A DNA stretch of 44,631 nt from a bacterium (lineage in GTDB: Bacteria > Planctomycetota > UBA1135 > GCA-002686595): contig JAUIDW010000008.1 of NCBI GenBank assembly GCA_030428395.1, forward strand, positions 1 through 44,631. Reading direction: 5' to 3'. The notes below the pieces were generated by a model. It was not told the origin of the DNA and did not search any database. It saw only the letters and a list, made by a program, of their open reading frames with translations. Shown in pieces: positions 33,059 through 40,347 of this stretch. The stretch's first letter is position 1; each line of letters begins with the position of its first letter. The translations under genes and the position numbers were made by a program.

Positions 33059-35061
33059 GCCTCCGCCGACGCGTCTCCGTCGCCCGCCGCTCCCGGTGAG
33101 TCCGCATCCGCGGACGGACCCGCGTCCGCGGAGACCATGAGCGCGGTCACGAGCCGCGCGAAGCGCGCCGGGTCGGGCAGGGGCGCGCCCTCCGCCAGCA
33201 GCGCCTGGCCCAGCAGCAGGTCCGCCAGGTCCTGGAGGCGCGGGTGCGCGGGGTCCTCCTCGGCCAGCGCGCGCAGGCGCGCGACGAGGGCGTGGTCGGG
33301 GTTCAACTCGAGGATCTGCCTGGGCTCGGGCACGTCGGCCCCGCGCGTCTCGCGCATCATCCGGCGCATGGCCGGCCCGGGGGTCCCCTCGGGGGCCACG
33401 AGCACGGCCGGGCTCTCCGCCAGGCGGCCGCCGAAGCGCACGCTCTCGACGTGGTCGCCGAGCCGCGCCTCGAGCGCCTCGAGCAGCGGGCGGAACTCGC
33501 GCTCGCGGTCCTCGCGCTCGGACTGCGAGGCCTCGGAGCCCAGCTCCAGCGTGCCCTCGTTCACGACGCGCAGCGGCAGCTCGCGGTACGTGCTCAGCTG
33601 CTGGAGCACCCACTCGTCGACGGGGTCGAGGAACAGCAGCACCTCGTGGCCGCGCGCGCGCAGGGCCTCGAGGTGCGGCGAGCTGGCCGCGGTCGCGCGG
33701 TCCGTGCCGCGCAGGCAGTAGACGGCCTCCTGGCCCTCCGGCATGCGCTCGACGTACTCGGCCAGGGTGGTCGGCTCGTCCCCCGCCGTGGTCGCGCACA
33801 GCAGCAGGTCGGCCAGCGCGTCGCGGCGCTCGGCGTCGACCACCAGACCCTCCTTCAGCACGGCGCCGAAGGCGGTCCAGAACTTCGCGTAGCGCTCGCG
33901 GTCGTCCGCCAGCATGCGCGCGAGGGCGTCGAGCACCTTCTTCACCAGCCGGTCGCGGATCTGGTGCAGCGCGCGGTTCTGCTGGAGGATCTCGCGCGAG
34001 ACGTTCAGCGGCAGGTCCCGGGCGTCCACCACGCCGCGCACGAAGCGCAGCCAGGGCGGCATCAGCTCCTCGCAGTTCGCCATCACGAACACGCGCCGCA
34101 CGTACAGGGACACGTGCGAGCGCTCGCGGTCCGCGTCGAACAGGTCGAACGGCCGCTGCCCGGGCAGGTACAGCAGCGCGGCGTACTCGGTGACGCCCTC
34201 CGCGCGGAAGTGGATCGTCTCCAGCGGCGCGTTCCAGTCGTGCGCGAGGTGCTGGTAGAAGCGCGCGTACTCCTCCTCGGTGACGTCCGCCTTCGGGCGC
34301 GCCCAGATGGGCCGGCGCGAGTTCAGGACGACGACCTCGCGGTCGCCCTCGATCGTCATCGTCTCGAGCTCGTCGTGCCCCTCGAAGTGGCGCCGGTCCA
34401 TCACCACGGGGTACTCGACGAAGTCGGAGTACTTCTTCACGAGCTCCACGAGCCGCATCGGCTGCAGGAACTCGTCGAACGACTCGCCGTCGGCCTCCTC
34501 GCGCAGGTGCAGGCTGACGCAGGTCCCCGGGTCCGCGTCGGGGAAGTCCTCGAGGGTGTACTCGGCCGCTCCCTCGGAGCGCCACGCGCAGCCGACCTCG
34601 CTGCCCGCGCGGCGCGTCTCGACCGTGATCTGGTCGGCCACCATGAAGCTCGAGTAGAAGCCGACGCCGAACTGGCCGATCGTCACCGGGCCCGGGCCCC
34701 CGTCGCCGCCCTCCGCGGCGGCCGCCTGCTCGCGCAGGGCGCGCGCGAACTGCTTCGTGCCGGAGCGCGCGATCGTCCCCAGGTTCTCGACCAGCTCCTC
34801 GCGCGTCATCCCGATGCCGTCGTCCACGACGCGCAGGACGCGCAGGCCCGGGTCGACCTCGAGCAGGATGAACGGGTCCCCGGCGGCCTGCAGCTCGGGG
34901 CGCGTCAGCGCCTCGTGCCGCAGCCGGTCCAGGGCGTCGCTCGCGTTCGAGATCAGCTCCCGCAGGAAGATCTCGCGGTGCGAGTAGAGCGAGTGGATCA
35001 TCAGGTCCAGCAGCTGCTGGACCTCGGCCTCGAACTTCCGGCTCTCGACACCGGTCCCCAT
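33055..35061 (-). CDS. htpG: Hsp90-family chaperone HtpG
   Basis: A 668-residue ATP-dependent chaperone. GHKL ATPase motifs are clear: LISNASDALDRLRHEAL (Asn for Mg), DDGIGMTREELVENLGTIA, and IGQFGVGFYSSFMVAD. The middle-domain marker RGVVDARDLPLNVSREILQQ is present, with the client/ATPase Arg region, and the C-terminal dimerisation domain follows (RMMRETRG). It is about 40 residues longer than E. coli HtpG, mainly through an acidic, Ala/Asp-rich tail. The ATG at 35061 is preceded by a strong GGAGGAAG, the best Shine-Dalgarno in the window apart from the IS transposase. It lies 55 bases after a secreted-protein gene. Confidence 0.97.
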   Translation of the reverse strand: MGTGVESRKFEAEVQQLLDLMIHSLYSHREIFLRELISNASDALDRLRHEALTRPELQAAGDPFILLEVDPGLRVLRVVDDGIGMTREELVENLGTIARSGTKQFARALREQAAAAEGGDGGPGPVTIGQFGVGFYSSFMVADQITVETRRAGSEVGCAWRSEGAAEYTLEDFPDADPGTCVSLHLREEADGESFDEFLQPMRLVELVKKYSDFVEYPVVMDRRHFEGHDELETMTIEGDREVVVLNSRRPIWARPKADVTEEEYARFYQHLAHDWNAPLETIHFRAEGVTEYAALLYLPGQRPFDLFDADRERSHVSLYVRRVFVMANCEELMPPWLRFVRGVVDARDLPLNVSREILQQNRALHQIRDRLVKKVLDALARMLADDRERYAKFWTAFGAVLKEGLVVDAERRDALADLLLCATTAGDEPTTLAEYVERMPEGQEAVYCLRGTDRATAASSPHLEALRARGHEVLLFLDPVDEWVLQQLSTYRELPLRVVNEGTLELGSEASQSEREDREREFRPLLEALEARLGDHVESVRFGGRLAESPAVLVAPEGTPGPAMRRMMRETRGADVPEPRQILELNPDHALVARLRALAEEDPAHPRLQDLADLLLGQALLAEGAPLPDPARFARLVTALMVSADAGPSADADSPGAAGDGDASAEA

Positions 35062-35116
35062 CGTCGCTTCCTCCTCGGCCGCACCCCGCGGCCCGTCGCC
35101 CCCGCCGGGGGGCGCG

Positions 35117-36196
35117 CTAGTCCTGCGGCACCACGTACTCGAGCTCGAGGCTCATGTCGCCCTGGAGCTGCATCTCCTCGGTCACCGGGAAGCCGCCCTC
35201 CTGCACCAGCAGGCCGGACGTCTTCGCGACCGTCCCGTTGACGTGCTGCTGCCCGGTGAACGTGTACTTGCGCGCGTGGCCGGCCTCGAAGTCCCACAGC
35301 AGCTCGCCGCTGCCCTGGACGCGGAAGCTCATGTAGGCCCGCTCGAGGATCGTCGGGTTGGCGCGCTCCTCGCGGGGCATGGCGCGCTGGTAGCGGAGCG
35401 TCTTGTCCGCCAGGGAGCTCACGTCGAGCTCGAACGCGACGACGCCCAGCGAGCGGCCGTCGACCTCGCGCCGGCCCTGGTAGGTCGCGCGCGCGAAGCC
35501 GGTCACCTCGCCGTCGAGCAGCTCGGCGTTGTTGCCGCCCACGCCCATGTAGACGTTGCGGTGGAAGATGTTCCCGAGCTCCTTGGGCCAGATCTGCAGG
35601 TTGCCGCCGGGCGCCAGCAGCATCACGGCCTGGTCCAGGTCGAGGTCCCAGGCCGAGCCGACCTCGACCGGCTCGGTGGTCAGGGTCCCGGCGAGGCCCA
35701 TGTCGGCCTGCAGGCCGGCCAGGTGGATCTCGGGGCCGTCGACGCCCTCGTAGTGGCGGCCGTAGTCGTTCTCCTCGGGGACCCACGTGAAGATCACCTG
35801 GGCGCCGCGCAGCGGCGTGAAGAACTGCAGCTCGAGCCGCCCGCGGCTGCCGGGCTGGTCGATCGTCGCCTTGCCGACGCCGGTGCAGTTGCGGTAGCGC
35901 CGCCGGATCCGCGTCGGGTGGCCGTCGTCGTCGGCCAGCACGAGGTCGCGCACGGCGTACACGGCCTCGTTCTGGATGAAGCCCCGCACGCCGCGGCTGA
36001 CCTCGGCGCCGATGTCCTCGCGGCGCTGGACGACGTCGACGATCTCGAGGTCGTGCTTCAGGCGCAGCACCCACTCGTGCTCGGCGCCCTCGCGCAGGCC
36101 CTGGCGGAACGTGTCGGCGACCGGTTCTCCGGCCGTCGCGGGGAGCGCGAGCGCGGCGAGGAGCAGGGGGAGCAGGCGGTGGATCGTGCGCATCAT
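35117..36196 (-). CDS. Secreted protein of unknown function
   Basis: A 359-residue protein with signal peptide MMRTIHRLLPLLLAALALPA, cleaved after about T-A-G (residue 23). The mature part is predicted mostly beta: repeated strands such as HEWVLRLKHDLEIVDVVQRR, AVYAVRDLVLADDDG, RLELQFFTPLRGAQVIFTW and LGVVAFELDVSSLADKT. A single Cys (YRNCTG) is present. I recognise no family. The second ATG at 36193 is equally possible; GAGGAC lies about 15 bases upstream. It sits between the MORN_2 protein (22-base gap) and htpG on the same strand. Confidence 0.75.
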   Translation of the reverse strand: MMRTIHRLLPLLLAALALPATAGEPVADTFRQGLREGAEHEWVLRLKHDLEIVDVVQRREDIGAEVSRGVRGFIQNEAVYAVRDLVLADDDGHPTRIRRRYRNCTGVGKATIDQPGSRGRLELQFFTPLRGAQVIFTWVPEENDYGRHYEGVDGPEIHLAGLQADMGLAGTLTTEPVEVGSAWDLDLDQAVMLLAPGGNLQIWPKELGNIFHRNVYMGVGGNNAELLDGEVTGFARATYQGRREVDGRSLGVVAFELDVSSLADKTLRYQRAMPREERANPTILERAYMSFRVQGSGELLWDFEAGHARKYTFTGQQHVNGTVAKTSGLLVQEGGFPVTEEMQLQGDMSLELEYVVPQD

Positions 36197-36218
36197 CGGT
36201 GTTCGTCGTCCTCGCGGC

Positions 36219-37286
36219 TCAGGAGCCGGTCCGCTTGCCGTTCTCGAAGGTCCCGCTGCGGCGCGCGTCGAACGTGCCGTCGGCGTCCCAGTAGGAGCAC
36301 TTGCCGTGCCGCTCGCCCGCCTTCATGGTGCCCTCCGACGCCAGCTGCCCGTTGGAGTGCCAGGTCTTGAAGGGCCCGTCCATCTCGCCGTCGACGTAGT
36401 TCGCGTCGTACTCGGGCTGGCCGTCCTCGAACCAGCCCTTCCACGGGCCCACGCGCTCGCCGTCGGCGTAGGAGCCCTCGGCCATGGCCTGGCCGTTCTT
36501 GTGCCAGCGCTTCCAGAGGCCCTGCTCCTTGTCGCCCGCCCACTCGCCCTCGAACTCGAGCTGCCCGTTGTTGTGCCACCGGCGCCACAGGCCGTTCTTC
36601 GCGCCCTGGGCGAAGCTGCCCTGGGAGCGCAGCTTGCCGCTCTGGTAGTAGGTCTTCGCCTCCCCCACCGGATAGCCCATGCGGTAGGTCTGCTCCTCCT
36701 GCACCTGGCCGTTCACGAACCACGTGGTCCAGGGGCCGTCCGTCAGGCCGTGGAAGTACTCGCCCTCGCGCCAGCGCTCGCCCGTGGCGAACCAGAGCGT
36801 CCAGGGGCCGTTCTCGCGGTCGCGCACGAACTCGCCCGACGCCGTGGGGCTGCCCTCGGGGCTCCAGGCCGTCCACTCGCCCTCCTTCAGGTCGTCGACG
36901 TAGGTCCCCTCGCGGGCCTTCTCGCCGTTGGGGTGGAAGGTGGTCCAGGTGCCCTGCTTCAGGTCGTCGACGAACTCGCCCCGCTCGAGCAGGGAGCCGT
37001 CGGGGCGGAAGAGCGACCACACGCCGGTGCGCTTGTAGTCCCTGTACGCCCCCACCGACTCGCGGGTGCCGTCGGGGCGGAAGCGGGTCCAGACGCCGTG
37101 GCGCCGGCCGTGGTGGAGCGGGCCCCGCGCGGCCACCTCGCCGTTGCGGTGGTAGAGCACCAGCTCGTCCCCCTCCGGCGCCTCGCGGACGGGCCGCACG
37201 GTCTCCTGCTGCGGGGCCGCGGGGGGGGCCGGCGGGAGCGCCACCAGGGCGGGAAGCAGCGCGAACGGGACGAGGGGGACCAGCAT
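36219..37286 (-). CDS. Secreted MORN_2 (YwqK-like) repeat protein, 13 repeats
   Basis: A 355-residue protein from the ATG at 37286; the ATG at 37298 four codons earlier would lie inside the -10 box. Signal peptide: MLVPLVPFALLPALVALPPA. The rest is 13 tandem repeats of 23-24 residues with the form 'W..W..NG....EG.Y..G', for example GLWKRWHKNGQAMAEG and GTWTTFHPNGEKAREG, each a beta-hairpin as in MORN_2 domains. The best-preserved copies are in the middle. Database annotation of such proteins as 'antitoxin YwqK' derives from one system and is not supported here. A role in binding or scaffolding at the envelope is inferred. Confidence 0.85.
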   Translation of the reverse strand: MLVPLVPFALLPALVALPPAPPAAPQQETVRPVREAPEGDELVLYHRNGEVAARGPLHHGRRHGVWTRFRPDGTRESVGAYRDYKRTGVWSLFRPDGSLLERGEFVDDLKQGTWTTFHPNGEKAREGTYVDDLKEGEWTAWSPEGSPTASGEFVRDRENGPWTLWFATGERWREGEYFHGLTDGPWTTWFVNGQVQEEQTYRMGYPVGEAKTYYQSGKLRSQGSFAQGAKNGLWRRWHNNGQLEFEGEWAGDKEQGLWKRWHKNGQAMAEGSYADGERVGPWKGWFEDGQPEYDANYVDGEMDGPFKTWHSNGQLASEGTMKAGERHGKCSYWDADGTFDARRSGTFENGKRTGS

Positions 37287-37293
37287 GGGCGAC

Positions 37294-37299
37294 ACCATA
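37294..37299 (-). promoter_or_regulatory. -10 element (TATGGT), leaderless geometry, for the MORN_2 gene
   Basis: TATGGT (minus strand, 37299-37294) ends 7 bases before the ATG at 37286 and overlaps the alternative upstream ATG. This favours the shorter start and a leaderless transcript. Confidence 0.4.
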
Positions 37300-37422
37300 A
37301 GCCAGGGGGCGGGCAGGGGCGAGGCGGGCGTGCGGCTCGATCGGGGGGAGGCGGGACGCGTCCGGGGAGGTCCGGACGCCGCGGCCGGTCGCGCGGGGAC
37401 GCGCGCGGCCGGCCGCGGAGAG

Positions 37423-37965
37423 CTACGGCCCGGGCGGGCCGGCGTTGGCGTCGGTCGCCGCCCTCTCCCCGTCGGCAGCGGAGGCCCGCGCCCGGAGCCC
37501 CGCCGGGTCGAGCGGCGCCTCGTAGAGGCGATAGTGGGACGGCTCCATCCCCAGCGCCCCGTAGACGCGCCGGGCGGCGGCGTTGTCGGCGGCCACGTAG
37601 AGCCGCAGGCCCCGGGCCCCCGCGTCCCGGGCCTCGTCGAGGACGGCCGCGTACAGCGCCCGGTAGACGCCCCGCCGGCGGTGGTCGGGGGCGACGTAGA
37701 CGCTCTGGATCCACCAGACGTCGCCCGCGCGCCAGTCGCTCCACTCGAACGTGACCATCAGGCCGCCCGCGACCTCGCCGCCGCGCTCGGCCAGCCGGTA
37801 GAAGCCCCGCCGCGGGTCGTCCAGGACGGCCCGGACGCCGCGGCGCAACACGTCCGGGTCCAGCTCGAGCCGCTCGGTCTCGCGCGCCATCGCGCGGTTG
37901 AACTCGACCAGGGTCTCGACGTCCGCGCGCGTCGCCGGCCGGACCGCGGGGCCGGGGTCGCTCAC
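37423..37965 (-). CDS. GNAT family N-acetyltransferase
   Basis: A 180-residue acetyltransferase. Acetyl-CoA binding segment: IQSVYVAPDHRRRGVYRALY (the R-x-x-G-x-x/G motif, with the last Gly replaced), then LRLYVAADNAAARRVYGALG, a typical motif B. The N-terminus AVRPATRADVETLVEFNRAM is standard. The GTG at 37965 is set by a GTGA overlap with the proC stop, so it is translated in tandem with proC. About 25 C-terminal residues are low complexity. The substrate is unknown. Confidence 0.88.
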   Translation of the reverse strand: MSDPGPAVRPATRADVETLVEFNRAMARETERLELDPDVLRRGVRAVLDDPRRGFYRLAERGGEVAGGLMVTFEWSDWRAGDVWWIQSVYVAPDHRRRGVYRALYAAVLDEARDAGARGLRLYVAADNAAARRVYGALGMEPSHYRLYEAPLDPAGLRARASAADGERAATDANAGPPGP

Positions 37966-38792
37966 GGGGCCTCGTCGCCCGGCGCCGGGGGGCGCAGCGC
38001 CGCCGCGCTGCGCGCCGCCTCCTCGACGGCACGCGCGAGCACGCTGCGCAGCTTGCCGTCCTCGAGCTTGAGCAGCGCGCTGATCGTGCACCCCGCCGGC
38101 GTCGTGACGGCGTCCTTGAGGGCCGCGGGGTGGCGCGTCGTGTCGAGCACCATCCGCGCCGCGCCCATCACCGTCTGCGCCGCCAGCTCCGTCGCGGCGT
38201 CGCGCGGCAGGCCGGTCATGACGCCGCCCTCGGACAGGGCCTCGATGATGACGTACACGAAGGCCGGGCCGCTGCCCGACAGGCCCGTGACGGCGTCCAT
38301 GTACTCCTCGTCGAGCACGGTCGCGCGCCCCAGGGTCGCGAACACGTCGCGCACGGCCGCGACCTGCTCGGGCCGCGCGGTGGGCCCCGCGCTGACCGCG
38401 GTCATGCCCGCGCCGACCAGGCACGGCGTGTTCGGCATGACCCGCACGAGCGGCTGCCCCGCGGGCAGCACGGCCGCCAGGTCCGCGAGGCGCACGCCGG
38501 CGGCGATGCTCGCCACGCAGGCGCCCGGGTCCAGCGCCCCGGCCAGCTGCGCGGCGAGGCCCAGGACGTTCTTGGGCTTCACGCAGAGCAGCACCGTGTC
38601 GGCCCCGCGCACCCCCGCGCGCAGGTCGGCCCCGGCGGGCACGCCGAAGCGCTGCGCGATCTCGTCGGCGTGCTCGGGCCGGCGCGTGACGACCGTCACC
38701 TGCGGCGCGGCGTCTCCCGCCGCGCGGCCCTCCAGCAACCCGCCGAGGATGGCGCGCCCCATGGTCCCCGCCCCGACGATGGCGATCCGCAT
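37962..38792 (-). CDS. proC: Pyrroline-5-carboxylate reductase
   Basis: A 276-residue NAD(P)H-dependent enzyme making proline from pyrroline-5-carboxylate. Rossmann loop IAIVGAGTMGRAILGGLL, then VLLCVKPKNVLGLAAQL, VRVMPNTPCLVGAGMTAVS, DAVTGLSGSGPAFVYVIIEA and VTTPAGCTISALLKLE, all classic ProC motifs in order. Length is typical. It overlaps the downstream GNAT gene by 4 bases. No convincing -10 lies just upstream of the ATG. Confidence 0.96.
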   Translation of the reverse strand: MRIAIVGAGTMGRAILGGLLEGRAAGDAAPQVTVVTRRPEHADEIAQRFGVPAGADLRAGVRGADTVLLCVKPKNVLGLAAQLAGALDPGACVASIAAGVRLADLAAVLPAGQPLVRVMPNTPCLVGAGMTAVSAGPTARPEQVAAVRDVFATLGRATVLDEEYMDAVTGLSGSGPAFVYVIIEALSEGGVMTGLPRDAATELAAQTVMGAARMVLDTTRHPAALKDAVTTPAGCTISALLKLEDGKLRSVLARAVEEAARSAAALRPPAPGDEAP

Positions 38793-38894
38793 GCGCGGCA
38801 GGTTGGCCGGCCCGGGGCCGGCGCGTCAAGCGCGGGTTCGCCGCGGGGCCAGCCGGATCGGGGAATGCACGCCGGGCCCGCGCGGCGCACACGC

Positions 38895-38900
38895 TACACT
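38895..38900 (+). promoter_or_regulatory. -10 element (TACACT), leaderless geometry, for the ECF sigma factor
   Basis: TACACT ends exactly 6 bases before the ATG at 38907, so transcription would start at the A of the start codon. The spacer CGGGCC cannot hold a Shine-Dalgarno. Confidence 0.5.
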
Positions 38901-38906
38901 CGGGCC

Positions 38907-39557
38907 ATGGCGCAGGACGCCCACGAGGAGGAGACCCCCGGCGCGGACGTCACCGTCTCGCTGGAGCTGGTGCGGCGCGCCCAGGACGGCGAGCCCGACG
39001 CGCTGAACCGCCTGCTGGAGCGCTACTACGAGCGCGTCCGCCGCATCGTGAGGGTGCGCCTCGGGCGCAACCTGCGCGAGTGCGTCGACTCCGGCGACAT
39101 CCTGCAGGAGACGTTCATCGCCGCGGTCAACTCGTTCGAGCGCTTCGAGATGCGCGACGAGGCCAGCCTGATCAACTGGCTCTCCAAGCTCGCGCACCAC
39201 CAGATCATCGCCGCGGCGGACTTCCACAACGCGAAGAAGCGCGACCACCGCCGCAACGTGCCGCTGCAGCCCGCCGGGAGCGGCTCGTCCGAGTCCGTCC
39301 TGCCCGAGGCCGCGGCCGACGAGCCACGCCCCCTCGACGCCCTGGCGGACGCCGAGCAGTCGGAGCGGGTCGAGGAGGCCATCCGGCAGCTGCCGGAGGA
39401 GTACCGCGAGCTCGTGATCCTGCGCAACTACGCCGGCGCGACCTGGGAGACCGTGGCGGCCGAGACGGGTCGCCCCAGCGCGGCCGCGGCGCGCATGATG
39501 CACGCGCGCGCCATCATCGAGCTGGGCAAGCTCGTCAAGACGCCGCGCGAGGCCTGA
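38907..39557 (+). CDS. ECF-type RNA polymerase sigma factor
   Basis: A 216-residue sigma-70 family regulator. Region 2 spans about residues 20-100: LVRRAQDGEPDALNRLLERY, then CVDSGDILQETFIAAVNSFE (region 2.2-2.3, core binding and -10 melting) and INWLSKLAHHQIIAAADF. Region 4 is near residues 150-210: EEAIRQLPEEYRELVILRNY, ATWETVAAETGRPSAAAARM. The layout resembles ECF sigmas expanded in Planctomycetota and relatives. No anti-sigma factor gene is adjacent. The region 4 helix-turn-helix reads PSAAAARMMHARA. It converges with the MORN_2 lipoprotein gene, 6 bases between stops. Confidence 0.93.
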   Translation: MAQDAHEEETPGADVTVSLELVRRAQDGEPDALNRLLERYYERVRRIVRVRLGRNLRECVDSGDILQETFIAAVNSFERFEMRDEASLINWLSKLAHHQIIAAADFHNAKKRDHRRNVPLQPAGSGSSESVLPEAAADEPRPLDALADAEQSERVEEAIRQLPEEYRELVILRNYAGATWETVAAETGRPSAAAARMMHARAIIELGKLVKTPREA

Positions 39558-39563
39558 GCGCGG

Positions 39564-40070
39564 TCAGCCGCCGGTGCGGCGGTCGTCGCGGTACTCGCCC
39601 GAGCGGAGGGTGTCGAGGCTCCCGTCCTCGCGCCAGAACGTCCAGACGCCCACCTTCGCGCCCTTCTCGAACGTCCCCTCGCTGCGCTTGTGGCCGTCCT
39701 CGTGGAAGTGGACCCACTGCCCCTCGCGCACCCCGTGCTTCCACAGGCCCTCGGCCGCGCGCTGCCCGTTGTCGTGCCAGTAGATCCAGTAGCCGTCGGG
39801 CCGCCCGTGCAGCGTGACCCCCATGGCCCCGCGGCGCCCGTTGGGGTACAGCAGCCGGTCGTCCCGCGGCACGATGCGCGTGCCCCCCTCGTAGAGCCCC
39901 GTCTTCTCGACGTCGAGCGTGCCGTCCGCCGCCCAGCCGTTGCGCCAGCCCGTGTAGCCCCCGCACGCGAGGCCCAGCAGCACGGCGCAGACCGCCGCCA
40001 CCCGGCGCGCGGTGTGCGCGGCCGGGAGGCGGCCCGCGCGTTCGCCGTCTGCCGGATCGGAGGAGCCCAC
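39564..40070 (-). CDS. MORN_2 (YwqK-like) repeat lipoprotein
   Basis: A 168-residue protein from the GTG at 40070: n-region, hydrophobic segment and lipobox with Cys near residue 35 (VLLGLACGG), so probably a lipoprotein. The second half has about three to four MORN_2 repeats: GYWIYWHDNGQRAAEG, GQWVHFHEDGHKRSEG and GVWTFWREDGSLDT. It is a short relative of the 13-repeat protein at 36219-37286. The GTG start is supported by the lipoprotein signal and by a CATAAT hexamer ending 6 bases upstream. Function unknown. Confidence 0.8.
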   Translation of the reverse strand: MGSSDPADGERAGRLPAAHTARRVAAVCAVLLGLACGGYTGWRNGWAADGTLDVEKTGLYEGGTRIVPRDDRLLYPNGRRGAMGVTLHGRPDGYWIYWHDNGQRAAEGLWKHGVREGQWVHFHEDGHKRSEGTFEKGAKVGVWTFWREDGSLDTLRSGEYRDDRRTGG

Positions 40071-40076
40071 GGGGGG

Positions 40077-40082
40077 ATTATG
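40077..40082 (-). promoter_or_regulatory. -10 element (CATAAT), leaderless geometry, for the MORN_2 lipoprotein
   Basis: CATAAT (minus strand, 40082-40077) ends exactly 6 bases before the GTG at 40070; the spacer is six C residues. The remaining 265 bases to the divergent gene at 40348 hold a TATGTT (40181-40186, plus strand) and a 6-bp hairpin (40196-40201 with 40210-40215), possibly the promoter and leader of that gene. Confidence 0.5.
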
Positions 40083-40347
40083 GGCGGGTCGTCGCGCGCG
40101 CTCCACCGCCAGCGCCCCCGCGGCGCGCGCCCCCGGGGCCGCGGCGCGCTCGGCGGGCCGGGTCGGGCGGGGCGGTGGGGTATGTTTGCAGGGTCGACCG
40201 GTCTCTTCGCCGGTCACCCCCGGGCCGCGTCGCCGCGCGCCCGCGCGCGACCCCGTCATCGCACCGCGCGCGAGCGCACCCGGCGACGGGCGCGCTTCCA
40301 TCCGTCCCGGCCCCGTCCCTGGCCGACGCTCCCGCGTCGGGTCCGCC

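Noticed and set aside
36219-37286. Toxin-antitoxin (YwqK antitoxin) annotation
   Set aside because: There is an export signal, 13 repeats and no small toxin gene beside it; the name would be a database carry-over.
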